DNA of 64,000 nucleotides, from the NCBI RefSeq assembly GCF_002151125.1, contig NZ_MDJZ01000016.1, forward strand, positions 372,001-436,000. Reading direction: 5' to 3'. The position numbers and the translations under genes were made by a program. This document shows, in pieces, positions 49,947-59,322 of this stretch; the stretch's first letter is position 1, and the number at the start of each line of letters is the position of its first letter. The stretch comes from Clavibacter michiganensis (lineage in GTDB: Bacteria; Actinomycetota; Actinomycetes; Actinomycetales; Microbacteriaceae). The notes under the pieces were generated by a model. The model ran no database searches. It saw nothing but the letters and a program-made list of their open reading frames with translations, and was not told the origin of the DNA.

Positions 49947-50120
49947 CTACTTCTTGAAGACGTCCTTGATGTTCTCGCCGGCCTGCTTGGCGCTGGCTCC
50001 GGACTGCTGCGTCTCGCCCTCGGCGACCTTGCTGTCGTCGCCGGTGGCCTTGCCGAAGGCCTCCTTGGCCTTCCCCGCGAGCTTCTCGCCGGTGTTCTGG
50101 GCCTTGTCGTCTGCACTCAT
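49947..50120 (-). CDS. CsbD-family stress protein
   Basis: A 57-residue hydrophilic protein (MSADDKAQNTGEKLAGKAKE, then AFGKATGDDSKVAEGETQQS, ending KDVFKK). It matches the CsbD-like family of small, abundant, general stress-induced proteins of unknown mechanism. GAAGGAG lies just before the ATG. Transcription is toward the menE terminator. The group 2 sigma factor encoded at 41 kb is a plausible regulator, but that is inference. Confidence 0.9.
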   Translation of the reverse strand: MSADDKAQNTGEKLAGKAKEAFGKATGDDSKVAEGETQQSGASAKQAGENIKDVFKK

Positions 50121-50252
50121 TCGCACTCCTTCGTTCGGTGGCTGGGACGAGTCCGACGCTACGCCCGCCCGCGCCCATCGTCACCCCGCTCCCACCGGAC
50201 GCACGGGCGGGCGGCCCGCGGGATCCCGCGCCCGCCGTGGGAGGATGGGTCC

Positions 50253-50555
50253 ATGGCCACCCGCACCCCCGACGCCCGCGCGAAGGCCCTCCTCTCGTGG
50301 CTGATCCTCGCCGTCGGCGTCGTCATCGCGGCCTTCACCGTCGCGATCCTCGTCGCCGCCGTGCAGGCGGACGGCGTGGGCGAGGTGACCGGCACGCTCG
50401 TCGCGGGAGGCGTCGCGACCCTGGTGGCCGCGATCGCGTTCGTCGACCAGCGCCGCAAGGTGCGCGCGACGCGGACGACCGAGCTGTCCGCGGGACCCCG
50501 CACGGACGCCGGGGCCGGGGACGCGGCCGCCGAGGACGACGCCGTCAGTCGATGA
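50253..50555 (+). CDS. small two-TM membrane protein
   Basis: A 100-residue protein with two hydrophobic helices (LSWLILAVGVVIAAFTVAIL and GTLVAGGVATLVAAIAFV) and a charged cytoplasmic tail rich in Ala, Gly and Asp. It is probably an inner membrane protein with both ends in the cytoplasm. No family is recognised. GGGAGG lies 8 nt before the ATG. Its stop overlaps the end of the convergent Nudix gene by 11 nt. Confidence 0.7.
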   Translation: MATRTPDARAKALLSWLILAVGVVIAAFTVAILVAAVQADGVGEVTGTLVAGGVATLVAAIAFVDQRRKVRATRTTELSAGPRTDAGAGDAAAEDDAVSR

Positions 50556-51102
50556 GCCGGAGCGCCACGAGGCGCTCCAGCGCCTCCTGGCCGGCGGGCG
50601 GGCAGCGGTCCGCGTCCTTCGATCCCACGAGCTCGACCTCGGCCACCTCGCCCGACGCCACCGGCTCCTGCCGGGTCCCCTCCCGCGGCTCCGCGCGGTA
50701 GACGGTCATGCTGACGAGACGCCCTTCGTGCGCGCCGTGCGCGTCGGCCAGGACGGTGAAGAGGTCCTCGATGCTGGCGGGATCGATGTCGAGGCCCACC
50801 TCCTCGGCGGCCTCCCGGACGAGCGCCTGCCGCGCGCCCTCGCCGGGCTCGATCTTGCCGCCGGGCAGGTAGAGCACGTCCTGCCCCGCGACGCGCACCA
50901 TCAGGACGCGGCGGTCGCGGATGAGGGCGAGCGCCGCCACGCGCAGCGGACGCTGGTCGGGGGTGCGGCGTCGCGCGGCGGCGCCGTCGGGGCCGTCGGC
51001 GCCGAGCTCGTCCAGCTCGTCGAGGTCGTCGAGGTCGTCGTCATCGTCGTCGTCGAGGACGGGGACGACGGGGCGTCCCGCGGGGCCGGGGGTCGATGTC
51101 AC
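50545..51102 (-). CDS. Nudix hydrolase with acidic N-terminus
   Basis: A 185-residue protein. The Nudix box reads GGKIEPGEGARQALVREAAE-EVGLD (GX5EX7REUXEEXGU complete, about residues 81-105). The N-terminal ~50 residues include an Asp-rich run (DDDDDDDLDDLDELDEL) and are disordered. It probably hydrolyses a nucleotide or other nucleoside diphosphate linked to X. AGGAGGA precedes the GTG. The acidic tail is unusual and may confer solubility or protein contacts. Confidence 0.88.
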   Translation of the reverse strand: MTSTPGPAGRPVVPVLDDDDDDDLDDLDELDELGADGPDGAAARRRTPDQRPLRVAALALIRDRRVLMVRVAGQDVLYLPGGKIEPGEGARQALVREAAEEVGLDIDPASIEDLFTVLADAHGAHEGRLVSMTVYRAEPREGTRQEPVASGEVAEVELVGSKDADRCPPAGQEALERLVALRLID

Positions 51103-51111
51103 GCGGTCCTC

Positions 51112-51717
51112 CTACAGTCCGTCGAGGCTCGTGCGAGCCGCCCACTCGACGTCGAGCAACGCCACGACCACGGTATCGGCCCAGGCTCCCCGCACCCACC
51201 GGTCGTGCACGAGGAGCGCCTCCCGCCGCATGCCGAGCCGCTCGGCCAGCCCGAGCGCCGTGGCGTCCGCCGCGTCGACCCGGCACGCGACGCGATGCAC
51301 GCCCGCCTCGGCGAACGCGAGCTCGAGGATCCGGTCGGCCGCCTCCGCCGCGAGGCCCGCGCCCCGCACGTCCTCGTGCAGGACCACGCCGAGCTCGGCC
51401 TGCCGGGCGCCGGGATCGCGCAGCAGCAGGTGCACCTCGCCGACCACGCGCGCCCAGCGCTGGCCCTGCGCGGGCAGCTCGATCGCGAGGGCGAGCCGGT
51501 CGCCGACCTCGGCCAGCCGGGTCCAGCCGAGGCGGTCGGCGAGCATGCGGCCGGGATCCGCCGCGGATCCGGCGAGGTGGGGCCGTGCTCCGGGGGAGGA
51601 CGCGTAGGCGTCGAGCTCGACCACGTCGTCGGGCGTGAACGGGCGCAGCACGAGCCGGGCCGTGCGCACGGGACCGCGCACCTCGAACGGGTCGAGCGCG
51701 GGCAGGCCGCCGTCCAC
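51112..51717 (-). CDS. GNAT-family N-acetyltransferase (RimJ/RimL-like), copy 1
   Basis: A 201-residue acetyltransferase. It opens GPVRTARLVLRPFTPDDVVE and has the acetyl-CoA-binding part HEDVRGAGLAAEAADRILEL and a C-terminal GLAERLGMRREALLVHDRWV. These are RimJ/RimL-type features, so the substrate may be a protein N-terminus or a small amine. GTG 51717 has GGGGGA 5 nt upstream and lies 14 nt after the stop of a similar acetyltransferase gene. The two are tandem paralogues. Confidence 0.87.
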   Translation of the reverse strand: MDGGLPALDPFEVRGPVRTARLVLRPFTPDDVVELDAYASSPGARPHLAGSAADPGRMLADRLGWTRLAEVGDRLALAIELPAQGQRWARVVGEVHLLLRDPGARQAELGVVLHEDVRGAGLAAEAADRILELAFAEAGVHRVACRVDAADATALGLAERLGMRREALLVHDRWVRGAWADTVVVALLDVEWAARTSLDGL

Positions 51718-51731
51718 CGGGATCCCCCGGA

Positions 51732-52322
51732 TCAGGCCGTCGCGGGCGGCGTGGCCGCCCACTCGTCGGCCAGCACGGCGTAGTAGAGGCTGTCGACCCA
51801 CTCGCCCTTCACGAGGTGCTCCTCCAGGAAGTGCCCCTCGCGGCGCATGCCGAGGCGCTCGGCCATGCGCGCGGACGAGGTGTTGCGGGCGTCGAGCTGC
51901 GCGAGGACACGGTGGGCGCCCGCGCGCTGGAAGGCGATGTCGAGCATCGCGCGACTGGCCTCGGTGGCGTAGCCCCGGCCGGCGAAGTCCGGGTTCATGA
52001 CCCACCCGACCTCGAGCTGTCGCGAGGCCGCGTTGCGGAGCAGGAGCGAGACGTCGCCGACGACCCGGCCGGATCCCGCGCGCGGGTTGAGGCTCGGCTC
52101 GTCCGGCAGCTCGACGGCGAGCCCGAGGAAGTCGTTCGACTGCTCGAGCCGCGTCTTCCGACGGCGGGCGGCGAGGTGGCGCTTCGAGGCCTCGCGATCG
52201 CGGAGCGGCCAGAACATGTACTCGACCACGTCGGGCCGGCGCTGGATGTCGGCGTAGTCGTCGAGGTCGTCGGCCGTGTACGGGCGGAGCACCAGGCGCT
52301 CGGTGCGCACCGGCTCCGTCAT
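51732..52322 (-). CDS. GNAT-family N-acetyltransferase (RimJ/RimL-like), copy 2
   Basis: A 196-residue acetyltransferase starting EPVRTERLVLRPYTADDLDD, with the acetyl-CoA motif NPDFAGRGYATEASRAMLDI and the C-terminal MAERLGMRREGHFLEEHLVK. It is clearly related to the downstream copy, so a local duplication is likely. It lies 44 bp downstream of hemA on the same strand and could be read through from it. The substrate is unknown. Confidence 0.9.
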   Translation of the reverse strand: MTEPVRTERLVLRPYTADDLDDYADIQRRPDVVEYMFWPLRDREASKRHLAARRRKTRLEQSNDFLGLAVELPDEPSLNPRAGSGRVVGDVSLLLRNAASRQLEVGWVMNPDFAGRGYATEASRAMLDIAFQRAGAHRVLAQLDARNTSSARMAERLGMRREGHFLEEHLVKGEWVDSLYYAVLADEWAATPPATA

Positions 52323-52366
52323 CCTGAGCGGCGCGTCGAGGCGCGGTCCGCGGAGGATGCGCGGCC

Positions 52367-53686
52367 TCACGACGCCTGGCCCGCCTCGGCCGCGCGCGGC
52401 AGCGCGACGGCGACGGGGGAGGACACCGCGGCGGGCATCTCCACGTCGAGGCCGAAGAGCGCCTGCACGGCGTCGACGACGCGCGCCCCCTCGCCCTGGC
52501 GCGCGAGCTCTCGCGCGCGGACGGACGGCTGGTGCACGAGGACGCTCACCAGGTGCCGGAGCGCCTTCTCGGTGGCCTCGGAGGAGTCGCCGCGCTTGCG
52601 GACCCGCTCGAGCTCGCCCTCGAGGACGTCGAAGATGTGGGTGCGCAGCGCCACGACCGCGGGGGCCACCTCGTCCTCGGCGCTCGCGGCGCGGAACTCG
52701 GCGGCGGCCGTGCTGACGATCTCGCGTGCGTCGTCCGTGGCGGTGAGGTCGCGCAGCGGCGCGTGCAAGCTGATGGTCTCGAGGTCGAGGAGCTCGACGC
52801 CCTCGACGGTGACGACGTCCGGATCCACGTTCCGGGGGAGCCCCAGGTCGATGACGAGGCGGCGGCGCCCGTCGCCCGACACGGCGGCGGCGCCCTGCAT
52901 GTGGTGCGCGGCCAGGACGGCCGTGGGTGCGGTGCTGCAGGTGACGACCATGTCGGACGCGGCGAGGGCGCGGAGCAGGTCGCGGCCCTCGACCGCGGGG
53001 ATCCCGTGCGGGCCGGCGAACTTCTGCGCCCGGCCGGAGGGGGAGTAGACGTGCACGTCGACGACGCCGCGGTCGCGGAGCGCGGCGAGGCTGGCGCCGG
53101 CGTAGGCGCCCGTGCCGACGAGGAGGACGCGCGTGGCCGACCAGTCGGCGATGCGGCTCTCGGCGAGGTCCAGCGCCAGGCGGACCATGGACCGGCCGGC
53201 GCTCTGCAGGCCCGTGCGGGTCTTGACGCCGCGCGACGTGTTCGACGCGGTCTGGAAGAGGCGCTCGAGGCCCGTGCTCGTGGTGCCCCCGGTGCGGGCG
53301 CCCTCGAGGGCCCGGCGCACCTGGCCCGCGATCTCGCCCTCGCCGACGACGACGGACTCGAGGCCGGAGGAGACGGCGAAGAGGTGCTCGGCCACCGCGT
53401 CGCCGCACTTCACGTCGACGCTGCCGCGGACGTCGTCCCGGTCGATGCCGCTGGCGCCGCTGACCACGTCGACCGTGGCCTCGACGGCGAGGGCGCGGGC
53501 CGCGGTGAGGGGCTCCTCCACGTCGAGGTAGGCCTCGAACCGGTTGCAGGTGGCGAGGACGACGGCCCCCGCGATGAAGTCGTTCTGCTTCATGAGCGTG
53601 CCGGCGACGGAGGGTGCGGCCACGGACAGCTTCTCGAGGACCTCGAAGCTGGCGTTGTGATGACTCGCCGTCAGACATATGAGCAC
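52367..53686 (-). CDS. hemA: glutamyl-tRNA reductase
   Basis: A 439-residue enzyme for the first committed step of heme synthesis. The catalytic Cys lies in [18 protein letters not shown] (about 43-60). Other motifs are [34 protein letters not shown] and [20 protein letters not shown] (NADPH site). The GTG start lacks a Shine-Dalgarno but has TACCAT 5 nt upstream (minus strand), consistent with a leaderless mRNA. It is divergent from hemE, so both arms of the pathway start from one 125-bp region. Confidence 0.94.
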   Translation of the reverse strand: MLICLTASHHNASFEVLEKLSVAAPSVAGTLMKQNDFIAGAVVLATCNRFEAYLDVEEPLTAARALAVEATVDVVSGASGIDRDDVRGSVDVKCGDAVAEHLFAVSSGLESVVVGEGEIAGQVRRALEGARTGGTTSTGLERLFQTASNTSRGVKTRTGLQSAGRSMVRLALDLAESRIADWSATRVLLVGTGAYAGASLAALRDRGVVDVHVYSPSGRAQKFAGPHGIPAVEGRDLLRALAASDMVVTCSTAPTAVLAAHHMQGAAAVSGDGRRRLVIDLGLPRNVDPDVVTVEGVELLDLETISLHAPLRDLTATDDAREIVSTAAAEFRAASAEDEVAPAVVALRTHIFDVLEGELERVRKRGDSSEATEKALRHLVSVLVHQPSVRARELARQGEGARVVDAVQALFGLDVEMPAAVSSPVAVALPRAAEAGQAS

Positions 53687-53811
53687 GCTCCATGGTAAAC
53701 CTCCCCGCCGTGTGCTCGGGGCCGGTGAGGGTGCCCTGCCCAGCGACCCGCGGGAGCGCGTCGCCGTCCGCGCGCCTCCCCAGCCGAGCGGGCGCGCAGG
53801 CGGGGGATGCG

Positions 53812-54939
53812 ATGATCTTCCCCGTGATCACGCCCAGCTCCTCCGCCGCCTCCGCGCCCTCGTCCGCCGCCGTCCCGCTCCCCGCGGAGCACCCGCTCAA
53901 CACGCGCACCGCGTCGTCCCTCCTCGTCGAGGCGTACCGCGGCCGTCGCGGCGAGCGCGCGCCGGTGTGGTTCATGCGCCAGGCCGGCCGGTCGCTCCCC
54001 GAGTACCGCGAGCTGCGCGTGGGCACGCGCATGCTCGACGCGTGCCTCGACCCGGAGATGGCCAGCGAGATCACGCTGCAGCCGGTGCGCCGCCACCACG
54101 TGGACGCGGGCATCTTCTTCAGCGACATCGTGATCCCGCTCAAGCTCGCGGGCGTCGGCGTCGACATCGTCGCGGGTCGCGGCCCGGTGCTCGAGAAGCC
54201 CGTGCGCACCGCGGCCGACGTCGCGGCGCTGCCGTCGCTGGATCCCGCCGCCCTCGAGCCCATCCGCCAGGCCGTCGCCCGCACGGTCGCCGAGCTGGGC
54301 GACACCCCGCTCATCGGCTTCGCGGGCGCCCCGTTCACGCTCGCCGCCTACCTGGTGGAGGGCGGGCCGAGCAAGGACCACATCGCGGCCCGCGGCCTCA
54401 TGCACGCGGATCCCGACGCCTGGGACGCCCTCATGCGCTGGTGCGCCGAGATCACGGGCGTCTTCCTGCACGCGCAGGTCATGGCCGGCGCCTCCGCCGC
54501 GCAGCTCTTCGACTCGTGGGCCGGCGGCCTCTCGCTCGCCGACTACACGCAGCGCGTCGCCCCGGCGTCCGCCCTCGCGCTCGACCACGTGCGCACGATC
54601 ACCGCCGCGGACGGCCGCACCGTCCCCCTCGTCCACTTCGGCGTCGGCACCGGCGAGCTCCTCGGCGCGATGCACGACGTGGGCGTCGACGCGGTCGGCG
54701 TCGACTGGCGCATCCCGCTCGACGAGGCGTCGCGCCGGCTCGGCGGATCCGTGCCCGTGCAGGGCAACGTCGACCCGGCGCTGCTCGCCGCGCCGTGGCC
54801 GATCCTGGAGGCGCACGTCCGCGACGTGCTCGAGCGCGGGAAGGCGGCGCCGGCCCACATCCTCAACCTCGGCCACGGCGTGCCGCCGGAGACCGACCCG
54901 ACCGTGCTCACCCGCGTCGTGGACCTCGTCCGTGAGTAG
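53812..54939 (+). CDS. hemE: uroporphyrinogen decarboxylase
   Basis: A 375-residue TIM-barrel enzyme. The N-terminal motif [18 protein letters not shown] and the second signature [17 protein letters not shown] are intact. The C-terminal [16 protein letters not shown] matches. It converts uroporphyrinogen III to coproporphyrinogen III. ATG 53812 has GGGGGA 5 nt upstream; an ATG at 53692 would add 40 low-quality residues. The gene overlaps hemY by 8 nt. Confidence 0.94.
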   Translation: MIFPVITPSSSAASAPSSAAVPLPAEHPLNTRTASSLLVEAYRGRRGERAPVWFMRQAGRSLPEYRELRVGTRMLDACLDPEMASEITLQPVRRHHVDAGIFFSDIVIPLKLAGVGVDIVAGRGPVLEKPVRTAADVAALPSLDPAALEPIRQAVARTVAELGDTPLIGFAGAPFTLAAYLVEGGPSKDHIAARGLMHADPDAWDALMRWCAEITGVFLHAQVMAGASAAQLFDSWAGGLSLADYTQRVAPASALALDHVRTITAADGRTVPLVHFGVGTGELLGAMHDVGVDAVGVDWRIPLDEASRRLGGSVPVQGNVDPALLAAPWPILEAHVRDVLERGKAAPAHILNLGHGVPPETDPTVLTRVVDLVRE

Positions 54940-56371
54940 CGACCCGCGGCAGGCAGCGGGCGAGGTCGACCCGACCGACGTCGTGGTGATCGGCGGCGGC
55001 GTGGGCGGCCTCATCGCCGCCCGGACGTGCGCCCTCGCCGGCAAGCGCGTGATCCTCGTGGAGGCGTCGCCCGCGCTCGGCGGCACCGTCGGATCCCACG
55101 TGGTCGACGGCCTCCGCCTCGACAGCGGCGCCGAGAGCTTCGCCACCCGTCGCGGCACCGTCGCCGCCTTCCTCGGGGAGCTCGGCCTCGCCGACCGCAT
55201 CGTGCAGCCGAACCCGGACGGCGCGTGGGTGCAGCTCGCCGAGCGCGCCATCCAGCTGCCGCGCACGGGCCTGCTCGGGATCCCCGCGCACCCCTTCGAC
55301 CCCACCATCGTCACCGCCATCGGGCGGGCGGGCGTCGCCCGCGCCAAGGCCGACCTCGTGCTCCCCGCCGCCGTCGGCGCGAAGGAGCGCACGCTCGGCG
55401 GCCTGGTGCGCGCCCGCATGGGCGACCGCGTCGTCGACCGCCTCGTCGCCCCCATCGTCTCCGGCGTGCACAGCGCCCACCCCGACGAGGTCGACGCCGA
55501 CGCCGTCGCACCAGGGCTCCGCGCCGGCCTCGCCGAGCAGGGATCGCTGGGGCGGGCCGTCGCGTCCATGCGCGCGGCGTCGCCCGCGGGATCCGCCGTC
55601 AGCGGCGTCGTCGGCGGCGTGCACCTGCTCGTCGACGCGCTGGTCGCCGACCTCGCGCGCCTCGGCGTCGACGTCCGCACGTCGCTCGCCGTGGACTCCG
55701 TGCACCGGCACCGCTCCCACGAGGGCGCGGCCGCGTCCGACGACTGGCACGTCGAGCTCGCGGACGGCCGCGGCATCGACGCGGCCGGCGTGGTCGTCGC
55801 GATCCCGGCGGCCGGGCTCATCCACCTCTTCACGGGCCTCGCGCCCCGCGCCGTCACGGAGGGCTGGCCCGAGCCGTCGTCCGTCGAGCTGGTGACGCTC
55901 GTCGTCCGCGCGCCCGAGCTCGACGCCGCGCCCCGCGGCACGGGCGTGCTCGTCGCGGCCGACGCCCCGGGCATCCGCGCCAAGGCCCTCACGCACGCCA
56001 CCGCCAAGTGGCCGTGGCTGAAGGACCTCGCGGGCGACCGCCACGTCCTCCGCCTCTCCTACGGGCGGGCCGGTGGTGACGACGACACCGCAGGGCTCCC
56101 CGACGACGAGCTCATGGGCGTCGCGGTGCGCGACGCGTCCGCGCTCCTCGGCGTCGACCTGGCCGGCCGCGTCACCGGATCCGCCCGCGTGCGCTGGACC
56201 AACGCGCTCCCGTTCGCCGCCTCCGGGCACCGCGAGCGCGTGCAGGCGGTGCGCGACGAGGCGGCCGAGCACCCGGGCCTCGAGATCACGGGATCCGCCG
56301 TCGCGGGCACCGGGCTCGCCTCCGTCGTGGCCGACGCCCGGGCCGCAGCGGCGCGCGTCCTGGCCCGCTGA
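54932..56371 (+). CDS. hemY: coproporphyrinogen III oxidase (HemY/CgoX type)
   Basis: A 479-residue flavoprotein. The FAD-binding motif is VVIGGGVGGLIAARTCALAG (about 18-37), with further matches DSGAESFATRRGTVAAFLGE and GSAVAGTGLASVVADARAAA. In actinobacteria the same protein oxidises coproporphyrinogen III to coproporphyrin III, because HemQ makes heme from coproheme. The GTG overlaps the hemE stop region by 8 nt, so the two are cotranslated. Confidence 0.93.
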   Translation: MSSDPRQAAGEVDPTDVVVIGGGVGGLIAARTCALAGKRVILVEASPALGGTVGSHVVDGLRLDSGAESFATRRGTVAAFLGELGLADRIVQPNPDGAWVQLAERAIQLPRTGLLGIPAHPFDPTIVTAIGRAGVARAKADLVLPAAVGAKERTLGGLVRARMGDRVVDRLVAPIVSGVHSAHPDEVDADAVAPGLRAGLAEQGSLGRAVASMRAASPAGSAVSGVVGGVHLLVDALVADLARLGVDVRTSLAVDSVHRHRSHEGAAASDDWHVELADGRGIDAAGVVVAIPAAGLIHLFTGLAPRAVTEGWPEPSSVELVTLVVRAPELDAAPRGTGVLVAADAPGIRAKALTHATAKWPWLKDLAGDRHVLRLSYGRAGGDDDTAGLPDDELMGVAVRDASALLGVDLAGRVTGSARVRWTNALPFAASGHRERVQAVRDEAAEHPGLEITGSAVAGTGLASVVADARAAAARVLAR

Positions 56372-56498
56372 TGCGCCGCCGTCGCTCCGCCTGGCCGGGC
56401 ACCGCCGGCCCCGCCGCCCCCGACCACGCGCGTGCGCCGGAGGGATACGCTGAACGGGCGTGTGCTGCACGTGCCCCCTCAACGATCGGAGATCTCCC

Positions 56499-56840
56499 AT
56501 GAAAGGCAAGCTTCTCTTCGTCGCCGGAGCCGGTGTCGGCTACGTCCTCGGCGCCCGCGCCGGACGCAAGCGCTACGAGCAGATCCGCACGAACGCCAAG
56601 AAGGTCTGGGACGACCCGAAGGTCCAGCGCCAGGTCGACAACGCGGCCGGCTTCGTGAAGGACCACACCCCCGACGTCGCGCACGCGGTCGTCGGCGGCG
56701 CCAAGAAGGTCGTCGGCACGGTCACCGGCGGCAAGAAGGACTCCTCGAGCGGATCCGCTCCCTCGAGCGCGTCCAGCAGCTCGTACCCGACCATGGACCC
56801 CGCGTCGCCCGAGCCGAACGGCTCCGGCACCTCCCGCTGA
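56499..56840 (+). CDS. YtxH-like single-span protein
   Basis: A 113-residue protein with an N-terminal hydrophobic start (LLFVAGAGVGYVLGARAGRK) and a helical segment (QVDNAAGFVKDHTPDVAHAV). A Gly/Lys/Ser tail completes it. The glycine-rich helix and the GxRAGRKRYEQI motif match the YtxH-like group often linked to stress and envelope genes. GGAGAT precedes the ATG. It is the first of four envelope genes set between hemY and hemQ. Confidence 0.8.
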   Translation: MKGKLLFVAGAGVGYVLGARAGRKRYEQIRTNAKKVWDDPKVQRQVDNAAGFVKDHTPDVAHAVVGGAKKVVGTVTGGKKDSSSGSAPSSASSSSYPTMDPASPEPNGSGTSR

Positions 56841-56872
56841 CCCGCAAGCCCATCCCCAGGAGGGAAACCCGC

Positions 56873-57289
56873 ATGACGGATCAGGATCTCAATCCGAAGA
56901 GCAAGCGCTCGCTCGTCCGGCTCGTCGCCGACCTGCCGACGCTCATCGTCCAGCTGATCAAGGACGAGATCGAGTCGTTCAAGAACGAGCTCGTCTCCAA
57001 GCTCAAGCACGCGGGGATCGGTGCCGGCTTCCTCGTCGTGGCCCTGTTCTTCGCGTTCATCGCGTTCCTGGTGCTCGTCGCCGCCGCGATCCTCGGTCTC
57101 TCCGAGGCGTTCTCGCCGTGGCTGTCCGCGCTGATCGTCGCGGGCGTGTTCCTCCTCATCACGGTGGTGCTGGCGCTGCTCGGCATCCGCTGGCTCAAGA
57201 AGGGCGTCCCGCCGACGCCCGAGGAGACGGTCGACAGCCTCAAGGAGGACGTCGACGCGGTGAAGGGGACCGGCAAGTATGACCACTGA
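56873..57289 (+). CDS. phage-holin-family (Act-Hol-X/DUF1469) membrane protein
   Basis: A 138-residue protein with two membrane segments (GAGFLVVALFFAFIAFLVLV and SALIVAGVFLLITVVLALLG) after an amphipathic N-terminus (LVADLPTLIVQLIKDEIESF). This family is called a phage holin in databases but is chromosomal and widespread in actinobacteria. No phage genes are near, so a host envelope role is likely. AGGAGGG precedes the ATG. It overlaps DUF3618 by 11 nt. Confidence 0.85.
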   Translation: MTDQDLNPKSKRSLVRLVADLPTLIVQLIKDEIESFKNELVSKLKHAGIGAGFLVVALFFAFIAFLVLVAAAILGLSEAFSPWLSALIVAGVFLLITVVLALLGIRWLKKGVPPTPEETVDSLKEDVDAVKGTGKYDH

Positions 57290-57554
57290 CCGCCCCCGCC
57301 CCACGGGACCCCGCTCCCGTACCGAGCTGAAGCTCGACATCCAGCACACGCGCGAGGAGATCTCCGCGACGCTCGACGCGCTCGAGTCCAAGCTGAACGT
57401 CCGCCGCCGGGCGGAGGACGGCATCGCCGACCTCCGCCGCCGCATCCGCCGCACGGCCGACGAGGATCCGCTGCTCCTCGTGGCCGTCGGGGTGGGCGCG
57501 GTCGTGGTCGTCGGTGGCCTCGTCTGGGCCGTGGCCCGCGCCGCGCGTCGCTGA
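57279..57554 (+). CDS. DUF3618 protein
   Basis: A 91-residue protein with the family opening (RTELKLDIQHTREEISATLD), a basic helix, and one C-terminal TM (LLLVAVGVGAVVVVGGLVWA). DUF3618 genes commonly follow the holin-like gene, as here, forming a conserved actinobacterial trio (YtxH, Act-Hol-X, DUF3618). Their function is unknown. The 11-nt overlap indicates cotranslation. Confidence 0.87.
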   Translation: MTTDRPRPTGPRSRTELKLDIQHTREEISATLDALESKLNVRRRAEDGIADLRRRIRRTADEDPLLLVAVGVGAVVVVGGLVWAVARAARR

Positions 57555-57576
57555 CCCGGCCGTTCGAGCGTCCGTC

Positions 57577-59214
57577 GTGGCACAGGGGGAGCCCGCGCGT
57601 CCGGGCCGCCGAGAGGGACGTGATCCGGAGGCGCTCGGCGCCCACCCGCTGATGCTGCCGGGGCTCGTCGGGCTCGGCGGCTCGCTGCTGCTCCTCGTCG
57701 CCTCGTTCGTCGTCGGCCACGCCCCGGCCGAGTCGGGGCTCTCGCGCACGGCCGTCATCGGCGCCCTCCGGGTGTCGCCCCTCGCGACGAGCGTCGGGTC
57801 GCTCGCCGTCGTCGTGGGCGGCCTCCTGCTCACCTCCGGATGGCTCCTCCTCGGCGCGCTGCTGCCGCGCCTCGGCGCCTCGGGGCTGCGCGCCACCCTG
57901 CGGCTCGCGGTCCTCTGGACGGTGCCGCTCCTCTTCAGCGTGCCGCTGTTCAGCCGCGACATCTACTCGTACATCGCCCAGGGCCGCGTCCTCGGCGCCG
58001 GCCTCTCGCCGTACGAGCACGGGCCCGCCGTGCTGCCCGACTGGCGGAGCACGGGCGTGGATCCGCTGTGGGCGCACAACCCCGCGCCCTACGGCCCCCT
58101 GTTCCTCGCGATCGAGCGCGTCATCGGGGAGATCGACGAGGCCCTCGGCGTGGAGGTCGCGGTGCTCGCGGCGCGCGGGGTCGCCGTCGTGGGGGTCGTC
58201 CTGATGGTCGCATGCGGTCTCCGGATCGCCCGGCGCCGGCGCATCGACCCCGTGCGGACGGCGTGGTTCCTCGCCGCGAGCCCGCTCGTCCTCTTCAACT
58301 TCGTGGTGGCCGCCCACAACGACGCGCTCATGATGGGCCTGCTGGTCGCCGGCCTCCTCGCCGCCATCGACTCCCGCCCCGTGCTCGGCGTGCTGCTCGT
58401 GACGGGCGCCGTGGCGGTCAAGCCCATCGCGCTCCTCGCCCTGCCGATCGTCGCCATCGTGCACGCCGAGATGCGGGCGCGCCGCGTCGACGACCGGGCG
58501 CCGGAGGGCGTCGCCGTCGACGGATCCGCGGGCGGCGTCGTCGGCCTCCGCCCGCCCACGCGCGACCCGCGCGTCTGGGCGGCCTGGATCGCGTCCGGGA
58601 TCGCCGCCATGGCCCTCCTCGCGCTCGGCGGCGAGCTGCTCGGCGTCGGCCTCGGCTGGATCTCCGCCCTCTCGAGCCCGGTCTCCGTCGTCTCGTGGTT
58701 CATGCCGTTCGGCGTGGCCGCGGGCGCGTTCGGCCCGCTGGTCGACGCGCTCGGCGGTCCGGGCGGGGCGGTCGAGGGCGGGATCAAGACCGCCGGCATC
58801 CTGCTCGGGTTCGCGGGCGCCGCGTGGTGCATCCTCACGAGGCGCACGCTCTCGGGGGAGGCGCGCCTGGCGCTCGCGTTCGCGTGCGTCGTCGCGATGT
58901 CGCCCGTCGTGTACCCCTGGTACGGCCTGTGGGTGCTCGTGATCCTCGCCGTCGTCGGCATCGCGGACGGCGCGGCCATGTCGCTGGCCGTCTCGGCGAC
59001 GGTGTTCCTCATCGGCGTCAACCTCCTGGAGCCCATGGCCGTCGTCCACACCGTCGCCTCCGGCTGGCCGCGCCTGCTGGTGGTCGTGGTGGCGGTCGTC
59101 GGGATCCTCGGGGTGCTCGCGCCGGGGCTGCAGGGGCTCGCGGGCACGGATCCGTTCCGGGCCCTGCGGGCGCCGCGCCACCACTTCTCCGCCACCCGGC
59201 AGCCCCCGGCCTGA
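57577..59214 (+). CDS. MptB-like polyprenol-phosphomannose mannosyltransferase
   Basis: A 545-residue GT-C glycosyltransferase with about 12-13 membrane segments. The catalytic loop carries FSRDIYSYIAQGRVLGAGLS (about residues 124-143), an Asp-containing signature of the alpha-1,6-mannosyltransferase MptA/MptB group. A later extracytoplasmic segment reads WAHNPAPYGPLFLAIERVIG. It likely elongates a mannan or lipomannan core on the outer face of the membrane. The GTG start is uncertain; an ATG at 57652 is possible. It begins 22 bp after DUF3618. Confidence 0.85.
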   Translation: MAQGEPARPGRREGRDPEALGAHPLMLPGLVGLGGSLLLLVASFVVGHAPAESGLSRTAVIGALRVSPLATSVGSLAVVVGGLLLTSGWLLLGALLPRLGASGLRATLRLAVLWTVPLLFSVPLFSRDIYSYIAQGRVLGAGLSPYEHGPAVLPDWRSTGVDPLWAHNPAPYGPLFLAIERVIGEIDEALGVEVAVLAARGVAVVGVVLMVACGLRIARRRRIDPVRTAWFLAASPLVLFNFVVAAHNDALMMGLLVAGLLAAIDSRPVLGVLLVTGAVAVKPIALLALPIVAIVHAEMRARRVDDRAPEGVAVDGSAGGVVGLRPPTRDPRVWAAWIASGIAAMALLALGGELLGVGLGWISALSSPVSVVSWFMPFGVAAGAFGPLVDALGGPGGAVEGGIKTAGILLGFAGAAWCILTRRTLSGEARLALAFACVVAMSPVVYPWYGLWVLVILAVVGIADGAAMSLAVSATVFLIGVNLLEPMAVVHTVASGWPRLLVVVVAVVGILGVLAPGLQGLAGTDPFRALRAPRHHFSATRQPPA

Positions 59215-59322
59215 CACGCGCCGCACCGCGACGTCGCTCCGCACCGTCGCGCGACGAGGGCTCGGGAATGCGCGCGACCGCCGCGGACGTTCCCCCGGGA
59301 CACCACCGACGGGAGCTCGACC

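Noticed and set aside
53692-53811. Upstream extension of hemE from ATG 53692
   Set aside because: The extra 40 residues are not HemE-like and the ATG at 53812 has a proper ribosome-binding site.
56873-57289. Phage holin as evidence of a prophage
   Set aside because: The Act-Hol-X family is chromosomal and widespread in actinobacteria, and no phage genes are nearby.
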